Below the pieces are notes generated by a model. That model was not told where the DNA came from and did not search any database. It was given only the letters and a program-made list of their open reading frames with translations. Below are positions 9,762 through 18,295 of a stretch of 64,000 nucleotides of DNA, in pieces; position 1 is the first letter of the stretch, and each line of letters begins with the position of its first letter. Source of the DNA: Syntrophomonas wolfei subsp. methylbutyratica (GTDB lineage Bacteria; Bacillota; Syntrophomonadia; Syntrophomonadales; Syntrophomonadaceae); assembly GCF_001570625.1 (NCBI RefSeq), contig NZ_BBQT01000003.1, forward strand, positions 62,001 to 126,000, given 5' to 3'. A program made the translations under genes and the position numbers.

Positions 9762-10973
9762 TTGAAGTTGCAAAAGAATTTCAGCGTTGCAGTAATTCTA
9801 GCTATTATTGTAGCCCTTGGTGCTTTGACCTATTTTGCTTACCATCCCATTTTGAAAAACTTGAATCTTGGATTGGATCTAAGGGGTGGGCTGCATGTGG
9901 TTCTGGAGGCCCAGGAAAAAGAGGGGCAGAAGATAAGCGCCGATACTATAAACAAGGCCGTAGGTATACTTAGAAACCGGGTGGACAAGCTCGGGGTCAG
10001 TGAACCGCTGATTTATCCCCAGGGTGAACGCCGGGTGGTGGTGGAACTGGCCGGGATAGATGATCCGGAAGAAGCGGTAAATATAATTAAAAACACGGCC
10101 CAGCTTGAGTTCTGGGATGAAAGCGGCAAGGTGCTGGTAACCGGAAAACACCTGAAGGAAGCGCAGGCCAGAGCCAGCGGTGAAGGCCAGGGTTTTGAAG
10201 TTGCCATTGACTTTGATAGAGAAGGGGCCAAGCTTTTTGCTGATGCTACCACCGCCAATGTCAATAAACCGCTGATGATAGTTATTGATGGCAAGGTCAT
10301 CAGTGCTCCTACTGTATCCGGCCCGATAACCGATGGAAGTGCCAGGATAACTGGTAACTTTACCGCCAAGGAAGCAGAGAACCTGGCAGTATTACTGCGT
10401 TCCGGTGCTTTACCGGTTTCATTTAAGATACTGGAGAAGAGGACAGTTGGTCCTACCCTGGGAAGTGATTCCTTGAGTAAGAGTGTGAAAGCTGGAATCG
10501 CCGGTCTTATTGCTATTCTGATTTTTATGCTGGGGTATTATCGTTTGCCCGGGTTTATAGCCGATATTTCCATAGTTCTTTATTCGATTCTGGTTTTAGG
10601 TACTATGACCCTGTTTGGTGCTGTATTAACCTTGCCAGGGATAGCGGCCTTCGTATTATCTATCGGTATGGCGGTTGATGCCAATATCATTATTTACGAG
10701 AGAATCAAGGAAGAATTGCGCTGGGGCAAGACCCTGAAGGCTGCCATTGAAGCTGGATTTAATCGCGCCTTCTGGACCATATTCGATGCCAACCTGACCA
10801 CCTTGATTGCCGCTTTCGTCCTGCTCTATTTCGGCAGCGGGCCAATCAAGGGGTTTGCCGTAACTCTTTCCATAGGTATTATTGCCAGTATGCTGGTAGT
10901 ACTTACCTTTACCCGCTATTTGCTGGTATTATCCGCTGATTTGTCCAAGAATCATAAACTATATGGGGTATAA
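9762..10973 (+). CDS. secD: Protein translocase subunit SecD
   Basis: A 403-residue membrane protein that uses the proton gradient, with SecF, to pull secreted proteins across. Transmembrane 1 is residues 9-26, followed by LNLGLDLRGGLHVVLEA, the large outer domain, the VLLRSGALPVSFKILEKRTVGPTLG junction and five further membrane helices, with GMAVDANIIIYERIKEEL in TM4. TTG 9762 follows AAAGGAGG. The length is short relative to E. coli SecD but normal for Firmicutes with a separate SecF. Confidence 0.97.
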   Translation: MKLQKNFSVAVILAIIVALGALTYFAYHPILKNLNLGLDLRGGLHVVLEAQEKEGQKISADTINKAVGILRNRVDKLGVSEPLIYPQGERRVVVELAGIDDPEEAVNIIKNTAQLEFWDESGKVLVTGKHLKEAQARASGEGQGFEVAIDFDREGAKLFADATTANVNKPLMIVIDGKVISAPTVSGPITDGSARITGNFTAKEAENLAVLLRSGALPVSFKILEKRTVGPTLGSDSLSKSVKAGIAGLIAILIFMLGYYRLPGFIADISIVLYSILVLGTMTLFGAVLTLPGIAAFVLSIGMAVDANIIIYERIKEELRWGKTLKAAIEAGFNRAFWTIFDANLTTLIAAFVLLYFGSGPIKGFAVTLSIGIIASMLVVLTFTRYLLVLSADLSKNHKLYGV

Positions 10974-10989
10974 AAAGGAGGTGTAAAGA

Positions 10990-11832
10990 GTGCAGTTTAT
11001 ACAGAACAGAAAGTATTCTTTTATTTTTTCCACCATACTTATCATCCTGGGACTGATTTCCATATTCGTACAGGGGTTCAAACTGGGCATTGATTTCGAA
11101 GGAGGCTCTCTTTTACGCTTCAAGATGGATGCGGCGGTTTCTTCGGCTGAGGTTCGCTCAACTATTGAGGAGTTTAAGTTTATTGATCAGGCCTCTATTC
11201 AAAAAAGCGGCAATGAATTCCTAATCCGTACCCGGGAATTGAATCAGGAACAGACGGAGCAGATTAATAAAGCATTTGCGGCCAAATTTAAAAATGTGGA
11301 GTACCTTAGTGCCGAAAGCGTTGGAGCTACCATGGGCAGTGAATTGACCAGAAACGCCGTTCTCTCGGTACTAATAGCTATGCTATTGATGCTGGTATAC
11401 ATCAGTTTTCGCTTTGAGTGGACTTTTGGAGTTGCGGCTGTAGTGGCTTTATTCCATAATGTCTTGATAGTCCTGGGGATATTCTCCATCTTTCAATGGG
11501 AGCTTGATGGAGCATTTATTGCAGCCATACTTACCATAGTAGGTTATTCCATAAATGATACCATAGTTATATTTGACCGGATTAGAGAGAATCTGCGGCT
11601 AAAAACGAGGGATGACCTGACTACTTTGCTTAACAAGAGTATTATGCAGACTATGAACCGCTCGGTAAATACGGTTCTTACCGTATTATTTCCCCTGGTA
11701 ACCTTATACCTTTTTGGCGGTTCAACTATTAAGATTTTTGTTTTAACTATGTTGATTGGCTTTGTTGTTGGAGCCTATTCATCCATATTTATTGCCAGTC
11801 CTTTATACTATGATATAAAGCAGAGGGCATAG
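10990..11832 (+). CDS. secF: Protein translocase subunit SecF
   Basis: A 280-residue partner of SecD. TM1 (residues 7-28) is followed by GIDFEGGSLLRF and, after the outer domain, VGATMGSELTRNAV and TIVGYSINDTIVIFDRIREN, the conserved SecF helix. GTG 10990 follows AAAGGAGGTG. It is separated from secD by 16 bp and so is translated from the same message. The operon ends at the terminator at 11992-12021. Confidence 0.97.
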   Translation: MQFIQNRKYSFIFSTILIILGLISIFVQGFKLGIDFEGGSLLRFKMDAAVSSAEVRSTIEEFKFIDQASIQKSGNEFLIRTRELNQEQTEQINKAFAAKFKNVEYLSAESVGATMGSELTRNAVLSVLIAMLLMLVYISFRFEWTFGVAAVVALFHNVLIVLGIFSIFQWELDGAFIAAILTIVGYSINDTIVIFDRIRENLRLKTRDDLTTLLNKSIMQTMNRSVNTVLTVLFPLVTLYLFGGSTIKIFVLTMLIGFVVGAYSSIFIASPLYYDIKQRA

Positions 11833-11871
11833 GACGGAAGATGGAATGGTAGTGTTCCTTTACCCTGCATC

Positions 11872-11930
11872 CTGCACCCTGTCGGGTACTCCTGGTGCTC
11901 CACCCTTCGGGTGTCGCTATTAAGGTTGCA
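11872..11930 (-). repeat. Solo hairpin module of the MITE-like family (fragment B)
   Basis: About 59 bp matching the internal module of copies A, C and D, read on the minus strand: AACCTTAATAGCGACACCC, then GAA-loop and GACA-loop hairpins. Neither terminal inverted repeat is present, so this is a fragment or a separately spread module. It lies between secF and its terminator. Confidence 0.75.
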
Positions 11931-11991
11931 CTCATGAGGGATTAGTTCAGCTTTCCTAAAGACTGTAATGAGGGACTTTAACCAGGTCTTA

Positions 11992-12021
11992 AAGGGATTT
12001 CATTAATGAAGTCCCTTTTTT
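11992..12021 (+). terminator. Rho-independent terminator after secF
   Basis: Stem GGGATTTCAT with ATGAAGTCCC (one G-T pair), loop TA, followed by TTTTTT. Ends the yajC-secDF transcript. Confidence 0.8.
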
Positions 12022-12082
12022 ACTCAGTGAAAATATCTGTGCGGACTGGGTCGTTGTAAAAGAAGCGGAAAGGGGACCGTAT

Positions 12083-12385
12083 ATGCGCGCGTATTTGTTT
12101 ATTGCCCTGTTTATCGCTCTTATAACCGGAGTATTTATTTTCCAAAATACCGCTGTGGTGAAAGTACATTTTTTAAACTGGGTTTCACCGGAAATTTCCC
12201 TGGCCCTGGTTATATTACTGACTTTGTGTAGTGGGGCTTTGCTCACTTTTCTCCTGGATAGTGTACGCTATTTTCAGATTGCCAGTAAAATTAGGGAACT
12301 TACCGTCAGCAATAAGAAATTGCAGATGGAGATTGACAGATTAAAACTTCAGCAAAAAGATGAGGAGGGGAAAAAGGAGATGTAA
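12083..12385 (+). CDS. LapA (DUF1049) family membrane protein
   Basis: A 100-residue protein with two transmembrane helices (about 3-22 and 41-62) and a charged, probably coiled-coil tail (residues 70-100). The FIFQNTAVVKVHFLNW stretch after helix 1 is typical of the LapA/DUF1049 family, whose Proteobacterial member helps regulate lipopolysaccharide assembly. The role in a monoderm lineage is not known. AAAGGGGA precedes ATG 12083. It lies alone between the secDF terminator and lysA. Confidence 0.75.
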   Translation: MRAYLFIALFIALITGVFIFQNTAVVKVHFLNWVSPEISLALVILLTLCSGALLTFLLDSVRYFQIASKIRELTVSNKKLQMEIDRLKLQQKDEEGKKEM

Positions 12386-12444
12386 TGGCTGACAGCAGGG
12401 AATAGATAAAAAATACTTGTATAATGTATTCTTACCGCTTGCTG

Positions 12445-12474
12445 TTGACGCTCCCCAGGGTTGGATGATAAGAT
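12445..12474 (+). promoter_or_regulatory. Candidate sigma-A promoter for lysA
   Basis: TTGACG (12445-12450), 18-bp spacer, TAAGAT (12469-12474), about 45 bp upstream of the chosen lysA start. Moderate match to consensus; no lysine riboswitch was recognised in the short leader. Confidence 0.35.
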
Positions 12475-12518
12475 GACCACAATTTATTTGTGTTTGGAGA
12501 GGTGTGAAGGAGTTGTAT

Positions 12519-13856
12519 TTGACGGGAACCATGAAGATAAATAGCCAGGGTCATTTGGAAATCGGCGGGATGGATACAGTGGATCTGGCCCGCGAATTTG
12601 GCACCCCCCTGTGGATCATAGATGAGGAGGGATTCCGGCGAAATTGCCGGAATATAAAGGACGCTTTCTCGCTCTATGGTGATTCCCAGGTGCTATATGC
12701 CAGTAAGACCCTTGCTACCATGGCCATTTATAGGATAGTGGAGCAAGAGGGCCTGGGCCTGGATGTGGTTTCCGGAGGCGAACTTTATACGGCGTTAAAA
12801 GCCGGTTTTCCCATGGAAAAAGTCTATTTCCACGGCAACAACAAGAGCCGGGAAGAATTGCGCATGGCTATCCGTGTCGGGGTAGCCCGGATAGTAGTGG
12901 ATAACTTTTATGAATTGGAACTTTTAAACCAGCTTTGTACTGAGGAGAACTGTCAACAGGAGATACTCTTGCGGGTTACTCCCGGAGTTGAGGCCCATAC
13001 CCATGAATATATCCAAACCGGGCAGATTGACTCCAAGTTTGGTTTTACTCTTACTGATGGGCAGGCGCTGGAAGGGGTCAAGAAGGCCTTATCCATGCCT
13101 GGAATTAAGCTGGTTGGCCTGCATTGTCATATTGGTTCACAGATATTTGCCATGCAATCCTTTCGATATACCAGTTCCGCAATGATGGATTTTTGGGCGG
13201 AAATAAAGAGAAGAAGTGGATGCCAGTTGGAGGAACTGAATTTGGGAGGGGGTTTGGGTATTTACTATGTTGCTGGAGATGAACCCCGTAAAGCGGAAGA
13301 ATGGGCCAAGGCGGTTATGCCGGTAGTCCAGGAAAAAGCCCGGCAGCATGGACTAAAAGTACCCCGTATTATTGTTGAACCCGGGAGAGCTATTGCTGGC
13401 CCGGCTGGATTGACCCTTTATACGCTCGGCTCATGCAAAGAAGTTAAAGGTATACGCAAATATGTGGCCGTAGATGGGGGGATGACCGATAATCCCCGCC
13501 CGGCTCTTTATGCGGCCAAATACCAGGCCCTGCTGGCCAATAAAGCGGAAGAAAAACCCGTAGAAACGGTATCTATCGCCGGTAAATGCTGTGAATCAGG
13601 GGATATGCTAATTTGGGATATAAAGCTGCCCCGGGTGGAGGCAGGAGATATCCTGGCGGTTCTGGCTACCGGGGCCTACAACTATAGCATGTCCAGCAAC
13701 TATAATCGCCTGCCCCGACCAGCTATGGTGCTGGTCAAGCAGGGTCAGGCGGAGTTGATTATAAAACGAGAAGACTATGAGGATTTACTGCGTAACGACC
13801 TTATCCCGGAAAGGCTTAAAGGAGCCTGCCAGGGGGACGTTTCGTTTGTCTTGTGA
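12519..13856 (+). CDS. lysA: Diaminopimelate decarboxylase
   Basis: A 445-residue PLP enzyme that makes lysine from meso-diaminopimelate. Visible: the PLP lysine in YASKTLATMAI (about residue 64), VVSGGELYTALKAG, HCHIGSQI, LNLGGGLGI, the phosphate-binding EPGRAIAGPAG, CCESGD and GAYNYSMSSNYNRLPRP at the C-terminus. Start choice: TTG 12519 has AAGGAG (12507-12512) at a 6-base spacing. GTG 12504 has its site too close, and ATG 12531 is too far. The family usually begins near this point. Confidence 0.96.
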   Translation: MTGTMKINSQGHLEIGGMDTVDLAREFGTPLWIIDEEGFRRNCRNIKDAFSLYGDSQVLYASKTLATMAIYRIVEQEGLGLDVVSGGELYTALKAGFPMEKVYFHGNNKSREELRMAIRVGVARIVVDNFYELELLNQLCTEENCQQEILLRVTPGVEAHTHEYIQTGQIDSKFGFTLTDGQALEGVKKALSMPGIKLVGLHCHIGSQIFAMQSFRYTSSAMMDFWAEIKRRSGCQLEELNLGGGLGIYYVAGDEPRKAEEWAKAVMPVVQEKARQHGLKVPRIIVEPGRAIAGPAGLTLYTLGSCKEVKGIRKYVAVDGGMTDNPRPALYAAKYQALLANKAEEKPVETVSIAGKCCESGDMLIWDIKLPRVEAGDILAVLATGAYNYSMSSNYNRLPRPAMVLVKQGQAELIIKREDYEDLLRNDLIPERLKGACQGDVSFVL

Positions 13857-13916
13857 GCAACGACCTTATTCGTCCCCATGATACATATATTAATATCCAT
13901 TAGCTTGTATAAATAT

Positions 13917-14292
13917 GATTCCACTGCAAAAAGTAATAATTATGCATTAGCTTGCATAAATATTCCGCTCGCAGTCTATGCATGGGCAACACCAACGGCT
14001 TGTCTCGCGGCTCAAGGGGTACCGCGCCAATCTCCCGTCCATGGGAGGCAACCTTAATAGTGACACCCGTAGGGTGGAACACTAGGCGTACCCGAAGGGT
14101 GAGGCGCTCTCGCGACATCCTGTCGCTCGCCCCCTTTCGCCTGCTCGTCTTCGCCGGTGCAACCTTAATAGTGACATCCGAAGGATGGAACATCAGGAGT
14201 ACCCGAAGGGTGAAGCATCCATGCTTCGCCAACGCTCGCTTTGCATATTTATGCAACCCCATGCAACAAAAAGGGTTTTTTGCAGTAGAGTC
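13917..14292 (+). mobile_element. MITE-like element, copy C
   Basis: About 376 bp, same orientation as copies D and E. Left end GATTCCACTGCAAAAAG; right end TTTTTGCAGTAGAGTC (14277-14292). A second, partial right end (TTTTTGCAGTGAGTC) follows at 14315-14329, and a stray inner-end motif, TAGCTTGTATAAATAT, precedes at 13901-13916, so a nested or decayed second copy is likely. The 50-bp hairpin module occurs twice, once as CACCC-GTA-GGGTG and once as CATCC-GAA-GGATG. No target duplication is visible. It fills the space between lysA and the converging gene at 14373. Confidence 0.85.
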
Positions 14293-14372
14293 AATCCTTC
14301 TGCATCAAAAGGGGTTTTTGCAGTGAGTCATCCTTCCGTCATCCGCCTTCCGCCTTCTGTCATCTGCTCATA

Positions 14373-14954
14373 CTATTTCTTGCTCCTGAAGGCTGTCTGG
14401 ATTTCTTCCTGGGAGTTTTCGAAGACACCCGGCTGGGAAAAGAATATGCACTGATCCTGGTACATCCGTATCCAATCATTCCAACGCTGGGTATAATCCG
14501 CCGTTTCCACCCATTCCGGCTTGTCGCGGGAAGCGGCCTGCACCAGAGCTTTTACCGAGTTCATGACCAGCTCGCCCAGATGAACACAGCCTTCTTTCTC
14601 CATAATATTCTCTGTAACTATGCGGTTAAATCCGGGACCTACAGTGCTTCCTACAATACGGTCGATACTTTTTAACCCCTGTGGACAGATGGGAAAAGGA
14701 GTACTCTCAGCCCAGGCTTCAGCCTCAATAATTTTAAAGCTGTCAAAATCAAAAACCAGACGGCAATGAATATTATGCAGATCATCTTTCCATTGCCCCT
14801 TAACTTCAAAGCCGGTATTAAAAACCGCTTCAACGCTATACTTCTCTATTTTCTCATACACTTTCCCAGTAACCCCCTGCCGAAAAAAATGCTTGCCCAT
14901 AATTATAGGAAAGTTGCGGATTAAAAACAATAGTTTTTCTGCTTCTGAGCGCAT
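14373..14954 (-). CDS. DUF2889 domain protein
   Basis: A 193-residue protein that I place in the DUF2889 family from its pattern: an N-terminal beta-rich part (residues 25-90) and GCVHLGELVMNSVKALVQAA near residues 130-150, where CxHL is the family mark. No enzymatic activity is established for the family. It is transcribed from the minus strand, divergent from the 880-residue fusion gene, with 61 bp between the two starts, and converges on lysA across element copy C. Confidence 0.65.
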   Translation of the reverse strand: MRSEAEKLLFLIRNFPIIMGKHFFRQGVTGKVYEKIEKYSVEAVFNTGFEVKGQWKDDLHNIHCRLVFDFDSFKIIEAEAWAESTPFPICPQGLKSIDRIVGSTVGPGFNRIVTENIMEKEGCVHLGELVMNSVKALVQAASRDKPEWVETADYTQRWNDWIRMYQDQCIFFSQPGVFENSQEEIQTAFRSKK

Positions 14955-14957
14955 AAC

Positions 14958-14986
14958 TCTGCAAGCTTATCCAGGTATGATATAAT
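14958..14986 (+). promoter_or_regulatory. Extended -10 promoter for the DHH-CBS-nucleotidyltransferase gene
   Basis: TGATATAAT (14978-14986) is a perfect extended -10; the -35 region TCTGCA (14958-14963) is weak. The start codon is 30 bp downstream of the -10. Confidence 0.6.
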
Positions 14987-15015
14987 GCAGTTATCTTAAG
15001 CAGAGGAGTACTATT

Positions 15016-17658
15016 GTGGAAATAATAACATCACATAATGCCCTGGATTTTGATGGCCTGGCGGCCATGGTGGCTGCGGGTAAGCTTTATCCGGGCGCAG
15101 TAAAGGTATTTTCCGGAACACTTTCAAAAAACATACGGCAGTTTATGGCCCTGTACAAAGACCTTTTTTCTATAAAGTATCCCAAGGAAATAGATTTAAA
15201 ACAGGTTAAAAGGATGATAGTGGTGGATACTGCCAGTGCTAATCGATTGGGCCATTTGAAAGAACTGGCTTCGCAGGAAGGTATAGATTTTTATGTCTAT
15301 GACCACCACCCACCATCGCTTGATGATTTGCCAGCCAGTATTAGTGAAGTGGAGCAAGTGGGCGCTGTCACTACCCTTCTGGTAGAAAAGATTGCGGAGC
15401 GCAGTATTAAGCTGAGTGCCTTTGATGCCACTATTTTGGCTCTGGGTATCTACGAAGATACCGGTAGTCTTTTGTTCAACTCCACCACTCCCAGAGATAT
15501 ATCCGCAGCAGCTTATCTCTTAAGCCGGGGAGCAAATCTGTCGGTGGTGGCCAATTTTATGGATCAGCCGTTTTCCGGCGAACAAAGGGAGTTGTTGCAT
15601 GTCTTGCTCAATTCCTCCCAGCACCATTTAATTAAAAATATTGATGTTGTAATAGCATTATGGGACAGCAACGAATTTATCCCTGGTTTGGATACGGTAA
15701 CTTACCGCTTGCTCGAAATAGAAAACTGCGATGTAGCCTTTGCTGTGGCTCTAATGCAGGGTAAGGTAAATGTAGTCGGTCGCAGCCGAAGCAATAATGT
15801 AAAGGTTAACGAGGTTTTGAGAAAGCTTGGCGGCAGGGGACATGACCGGGCCGCGTCTGCAATTGTTAAGGGAAAAAGCCCGGATGAAGTGCGGGAGATT
15901 ATCATGGCCGAGTTGGAGAAAGCCGTTCAGCCTGGTCTTTTAGCTCGTGATATAATGTCAACCCCGGTAAAAACTATTCCCCAAAACATAAGTATGGAGG
16001 AAGCTGGTCGTATCATGCTGCGCTACGGGCATACGGGAATGCCGGTTGTTGAAGGGGAAAAGATGATTGGTGTAATATCCCGCCGGGATGTGGACAAAGC
16101 CAAAATTCACGATCTGGGCCACGCCCCGATTAAAGGTTTTATGAGCAGCGGAGTTCTTTCCGTAGCTCCAGATACCCCGGTGGGTGAAATACAACGGATG
16201 ATGGTAGAATATGATGTGGGCAGGCTGCCGGTTACTGATAATAATAGATTGATGGGAATAGTATCTCGTACAGACATATTGAGAACTCTGCATGGTGATG
16301 ATTACCCCGAGGATCATGAAGTCCTCTATTCTTTCACCGGGGAGGAAAACCAGAACTGCCTGGCCATTATGCAGGAACGAATGCCTTCTAGGCTTATTGC
16401 TACCCTGCGCCTGGCCGGTGAAATGGCTGAATCTATTGGCAGCCGGGTATACTGTGTGGGAGGTTTTGTTCGTGACTTTTTCCTGCGTGTACCCAATTTT
16501 GACGTTGATCTGGTAGTAGAAGGAGATGGGGAAGAACTGGCCAGAAAAATGGCCCGGCATCTGGGGGGAAAAGCAAGAATCCACGAGCGCTTTCGTACGG
16601 CGGCACTTATATTGCCGGATGGTACAAAAATAGACATAGCGACTGCCCGAACGGAATACTACGAGTTTCCCGCTGCTCTGCCCAAGGTGGAAAAGGCCTC
16701 TATCAGGGAGGATATGTATCGCCGTGATTTTACTATTAACACCCTGGTCATAGCCTTAAATCCGGATAGCTTTGGAGACCTGATCGATTATTTTGGAGGA
16801 CGAAAAGATCTGGAAAAGGGTCTTATCCGCATTCTATACAATTTGAGTTTTGTGGAAGATCCAACGCGAATAATAAGAGCCATCCGTTTTGAGCAACGTT
16901 ATAAATTTACCATTGAGGATGATACCCTGCGCTTTGCCAAGGATGCCATAGAGCGGAGACTCCTGGGTAAACTTAGCTATAAGCGGATTATTCAGGAATT
17001 GATACTCTTGCTCAGCGAGATAGATCCCCTTCCTGCCCTGGATCGTATTATGGAAATCGGGGTATGGGAGTATATGATTCCGGAAATAGACCTTAATAAA
17101 GTAAGCCGGACCATGATTAAGAGAACCCCCATCATTATCACCTGGTGGGAGGAGCGTTATTATGGGAAAAATATTAAGGGTTGGCTGGTTTATTTAATGC
17201 TTTTGCTGGCAGGCTTGAATGAAGAACGGGTAATCCAAATCATTAAACGCTACCATTTGGACAATTATGCCCGTAAAGCCATACAGGAGTCGCGGCAAGT
17301 ACCGCAGATAGTAGAATACCTGCGGGAAAATCGTGAAATTCTCCCAGGTGATATGAATCAAAGGCTAGATGGCTGGAGCCATGAAAGTATGGTTCTCTTG
17401 CTCCTATCCATCAAGGATGAACTGCTTTGGGAAAAGCTTGTTAACTACCTCGACCTCAAGGAGCAGGTAAAAGTAGAGATTAACGGCTTTGACCTTAAGA
17501 AGATGGGATTAAAAGAAGGGCCTGAATTCCGACTCATCTTTGATGAATTATACCAGAAGAAACTCAATGGAGAAATTAAGAACCGCGAGGAAGAACTCCA
17601 GATGGCGGAAAAATGGATAATGGAAGGGAAGTTTAATAATGATCCAGTCGCTGAGTGA
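15016..17658 (+). CDS. DHH phosphoesterase - CBS pair - tRNA nucleotidyltransferase fusion
   Basis: An 880-residue three-part protein. Residues 1-310: DHH/DHHA1 phosphoesterase (SHNALDFDGLAA with D11 and D13, VVDTASANR, YDHHPPS near 97-99, GGRGHDRAASA). Residues 315-430: two CBS motifs, the usual site for adenine nucleotide binding. Residues about 470-880: class II nucleotidyltransferase, with CVGGFVRDFFLRVPNFDVD carrying the metal-binding D-x-D, and FVEDPTRIIRAIRF in the tRNA-binding part. In lineages where CC- and A-addition are split, such proteins are A-adding enzymes; which reaction this one performs is inferred. The DHH part may degrade nanoRNA. GTG follows AGAGGAG. Overlaps the next gene by 20 bp. 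Confidence 0.92.
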   Translation: MEIITSHNALDFDGLAAMVAAGKLYPGAVKVFSGTLSKNIRQFMALYKDLFSIKYPKEIDLKQVKRMIVVDTASANRLGHLKELASQEGIDFYVYDHHPPSLDDLPASISEVEQVGAVTTLLVEKIAERSIKLSAFDATILALGIYEDTGSLLFNSTTPRDISAAAYLLSRGANLSVVANFMDQPFSGEQRELLHVLLNSSQHHLIKNIDVVIALWDSNEFIPGLDTVTYRLLEIENCDVAFAVALMQGKVNVVGRSRSNNVKVNEVLRKLGGRGHDRAASAIVKGKSPDEVREIIMAELEKAVQPGLLARDIMSTPVKTIPQNISMEEAGRIMLRYGHTGMPVVEGEKMIGVISRRDVDKAKIHDLGHAPIKGFMSSGVLSVAPDTPVGEIQRMMVEYDVGRLPVTDNNRLMGIVSRTDILRTLHGDDYPEDHEVLYSFTGEENQNCLAIMQERMPSRLIATLRLAGEMAESIGSRVYCVGGFVRDFFLRVPNFDVDLVVEGDGEELARKMARHLGGKARIHERFRTAALILPDGTKIDIATARTEYYEFPAALPKVEKASIREDMYRRDFTINTLVIALNPDSFGDLIDYFGGRKDLEKGLIRILYNLSFVEDPTRIIRAIRFEQRYKFTIEDDTLRFAKDAIERRLLGKLSYKRIIQELILLLSEIDPLPALDRIMEIGVWEYMIPEIDLNKVSRTMIKRTPIIITWWEERYYGKNIKGWLVYLMLLLAGLNEERVIQIIKRYHLDNYARKAIQESRQVPQIVEYLRENREILPGDMNQRLDGWSHESMVLLLLSIKDELLWEKLVNYLDLKEQVKVEINGFDLKKMGLKEGPEFRLIFDELYQKKLNGEIKNREEELQMAEKWIMEGKFNNDPVAE

Positions 17659-18262
17659 AATGTTAATAGCATTACCGGCTATAATGATTGCCTTGACCTT
17701 TCATGAGTATGCTCATGGCAAGGTAGCCGATCTTTTGGGTGACAGCACCCCCTATTACCAGGGGAGACTGACCCTTAATCCTTTGCCGCACATTGATTGG
17801 ATAGGGTTTTTTATGCTTTTCTTATTTCACTTTGGCTGGGCCAAACCGGTGCAGGTAAACCCCTATAATTTTAAAAATGTAAGCCCGAAACAAGGTATGA
17901 TGCTGGTTTCACTGGCGGGGCCGGGCATGAATATTCTCTTAGCTTTTCTGGGAATGCTGGCTTACAAGTACCTGCTTCCGTTTCAAGAACAGGAATGGGC
18001 TATAATGACTATAAATCTAATTCACCCCTTGATTTATATTAACTTGATTCTGGCGGCTTTTAACTTGATACCCTTACCCCCTCTGGACGGCTCCAAGATA
18101 GTAGCCGGCTTATTGCCGGATTCCGGGGCGGAAATAGTCTATTCCCTGGAGCCTTATGGGCCATTGATACTCTTGTTGCTTATCATAACCGGAGCTGCAG
18201 CTTATATTTTCTTGCCTCTGGCCAGTTTCTTGAATACGCTTTTATATGCCATTGTGTTCTAA
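17639..18262 (+). CDS. Site-2 protease family (M50) membrane metalloprotease
   Basis: A 207-residue polytopic membrane protein with the zinc motif HEYAH (residues 22-26) in TM1 and the third ligand in LIPLPPLDGSKI near residue 145, giving the M50B layout without PDZ or CBS domains. Such short members cut substrates within membranes; the target is unknown. GGAAGGGA precedes ATG 17639, which overlaps the end of the upstream gene and implies coupling. Adjacency to scpA-scpB is common in Clostridia. Confidence 0.92.
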   Translation: MIQSLSEMLIALPAIMIALTFHEYAHGKVADLLGDSTPYYQGRLTLNPLPHIDWIGFFMLFLFHFGWAKPVQVNPYNFKNVSPKQGMMLVSLAGPGMNILLAFLGMLAYKYLLPFQEQEWAIMTINLIHPLIYINLILAAFNLIPLPPLDGSKIVAGLLPDSGAEIVYSLEPYGPLILLLLIITGAAAYIFLPLASFLNTLLYAIVF

Positions 18263-18295
18263 GGCTGCTCCGCTAAGCACGGTCAGGAGGAATAT

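Noticed and set aside
12386-12518. Lysine riboswitch upstream of lysA
   Set aside because: The interval is only about 130 bp and lacks the multi-helix core; no terminator alternative was found.
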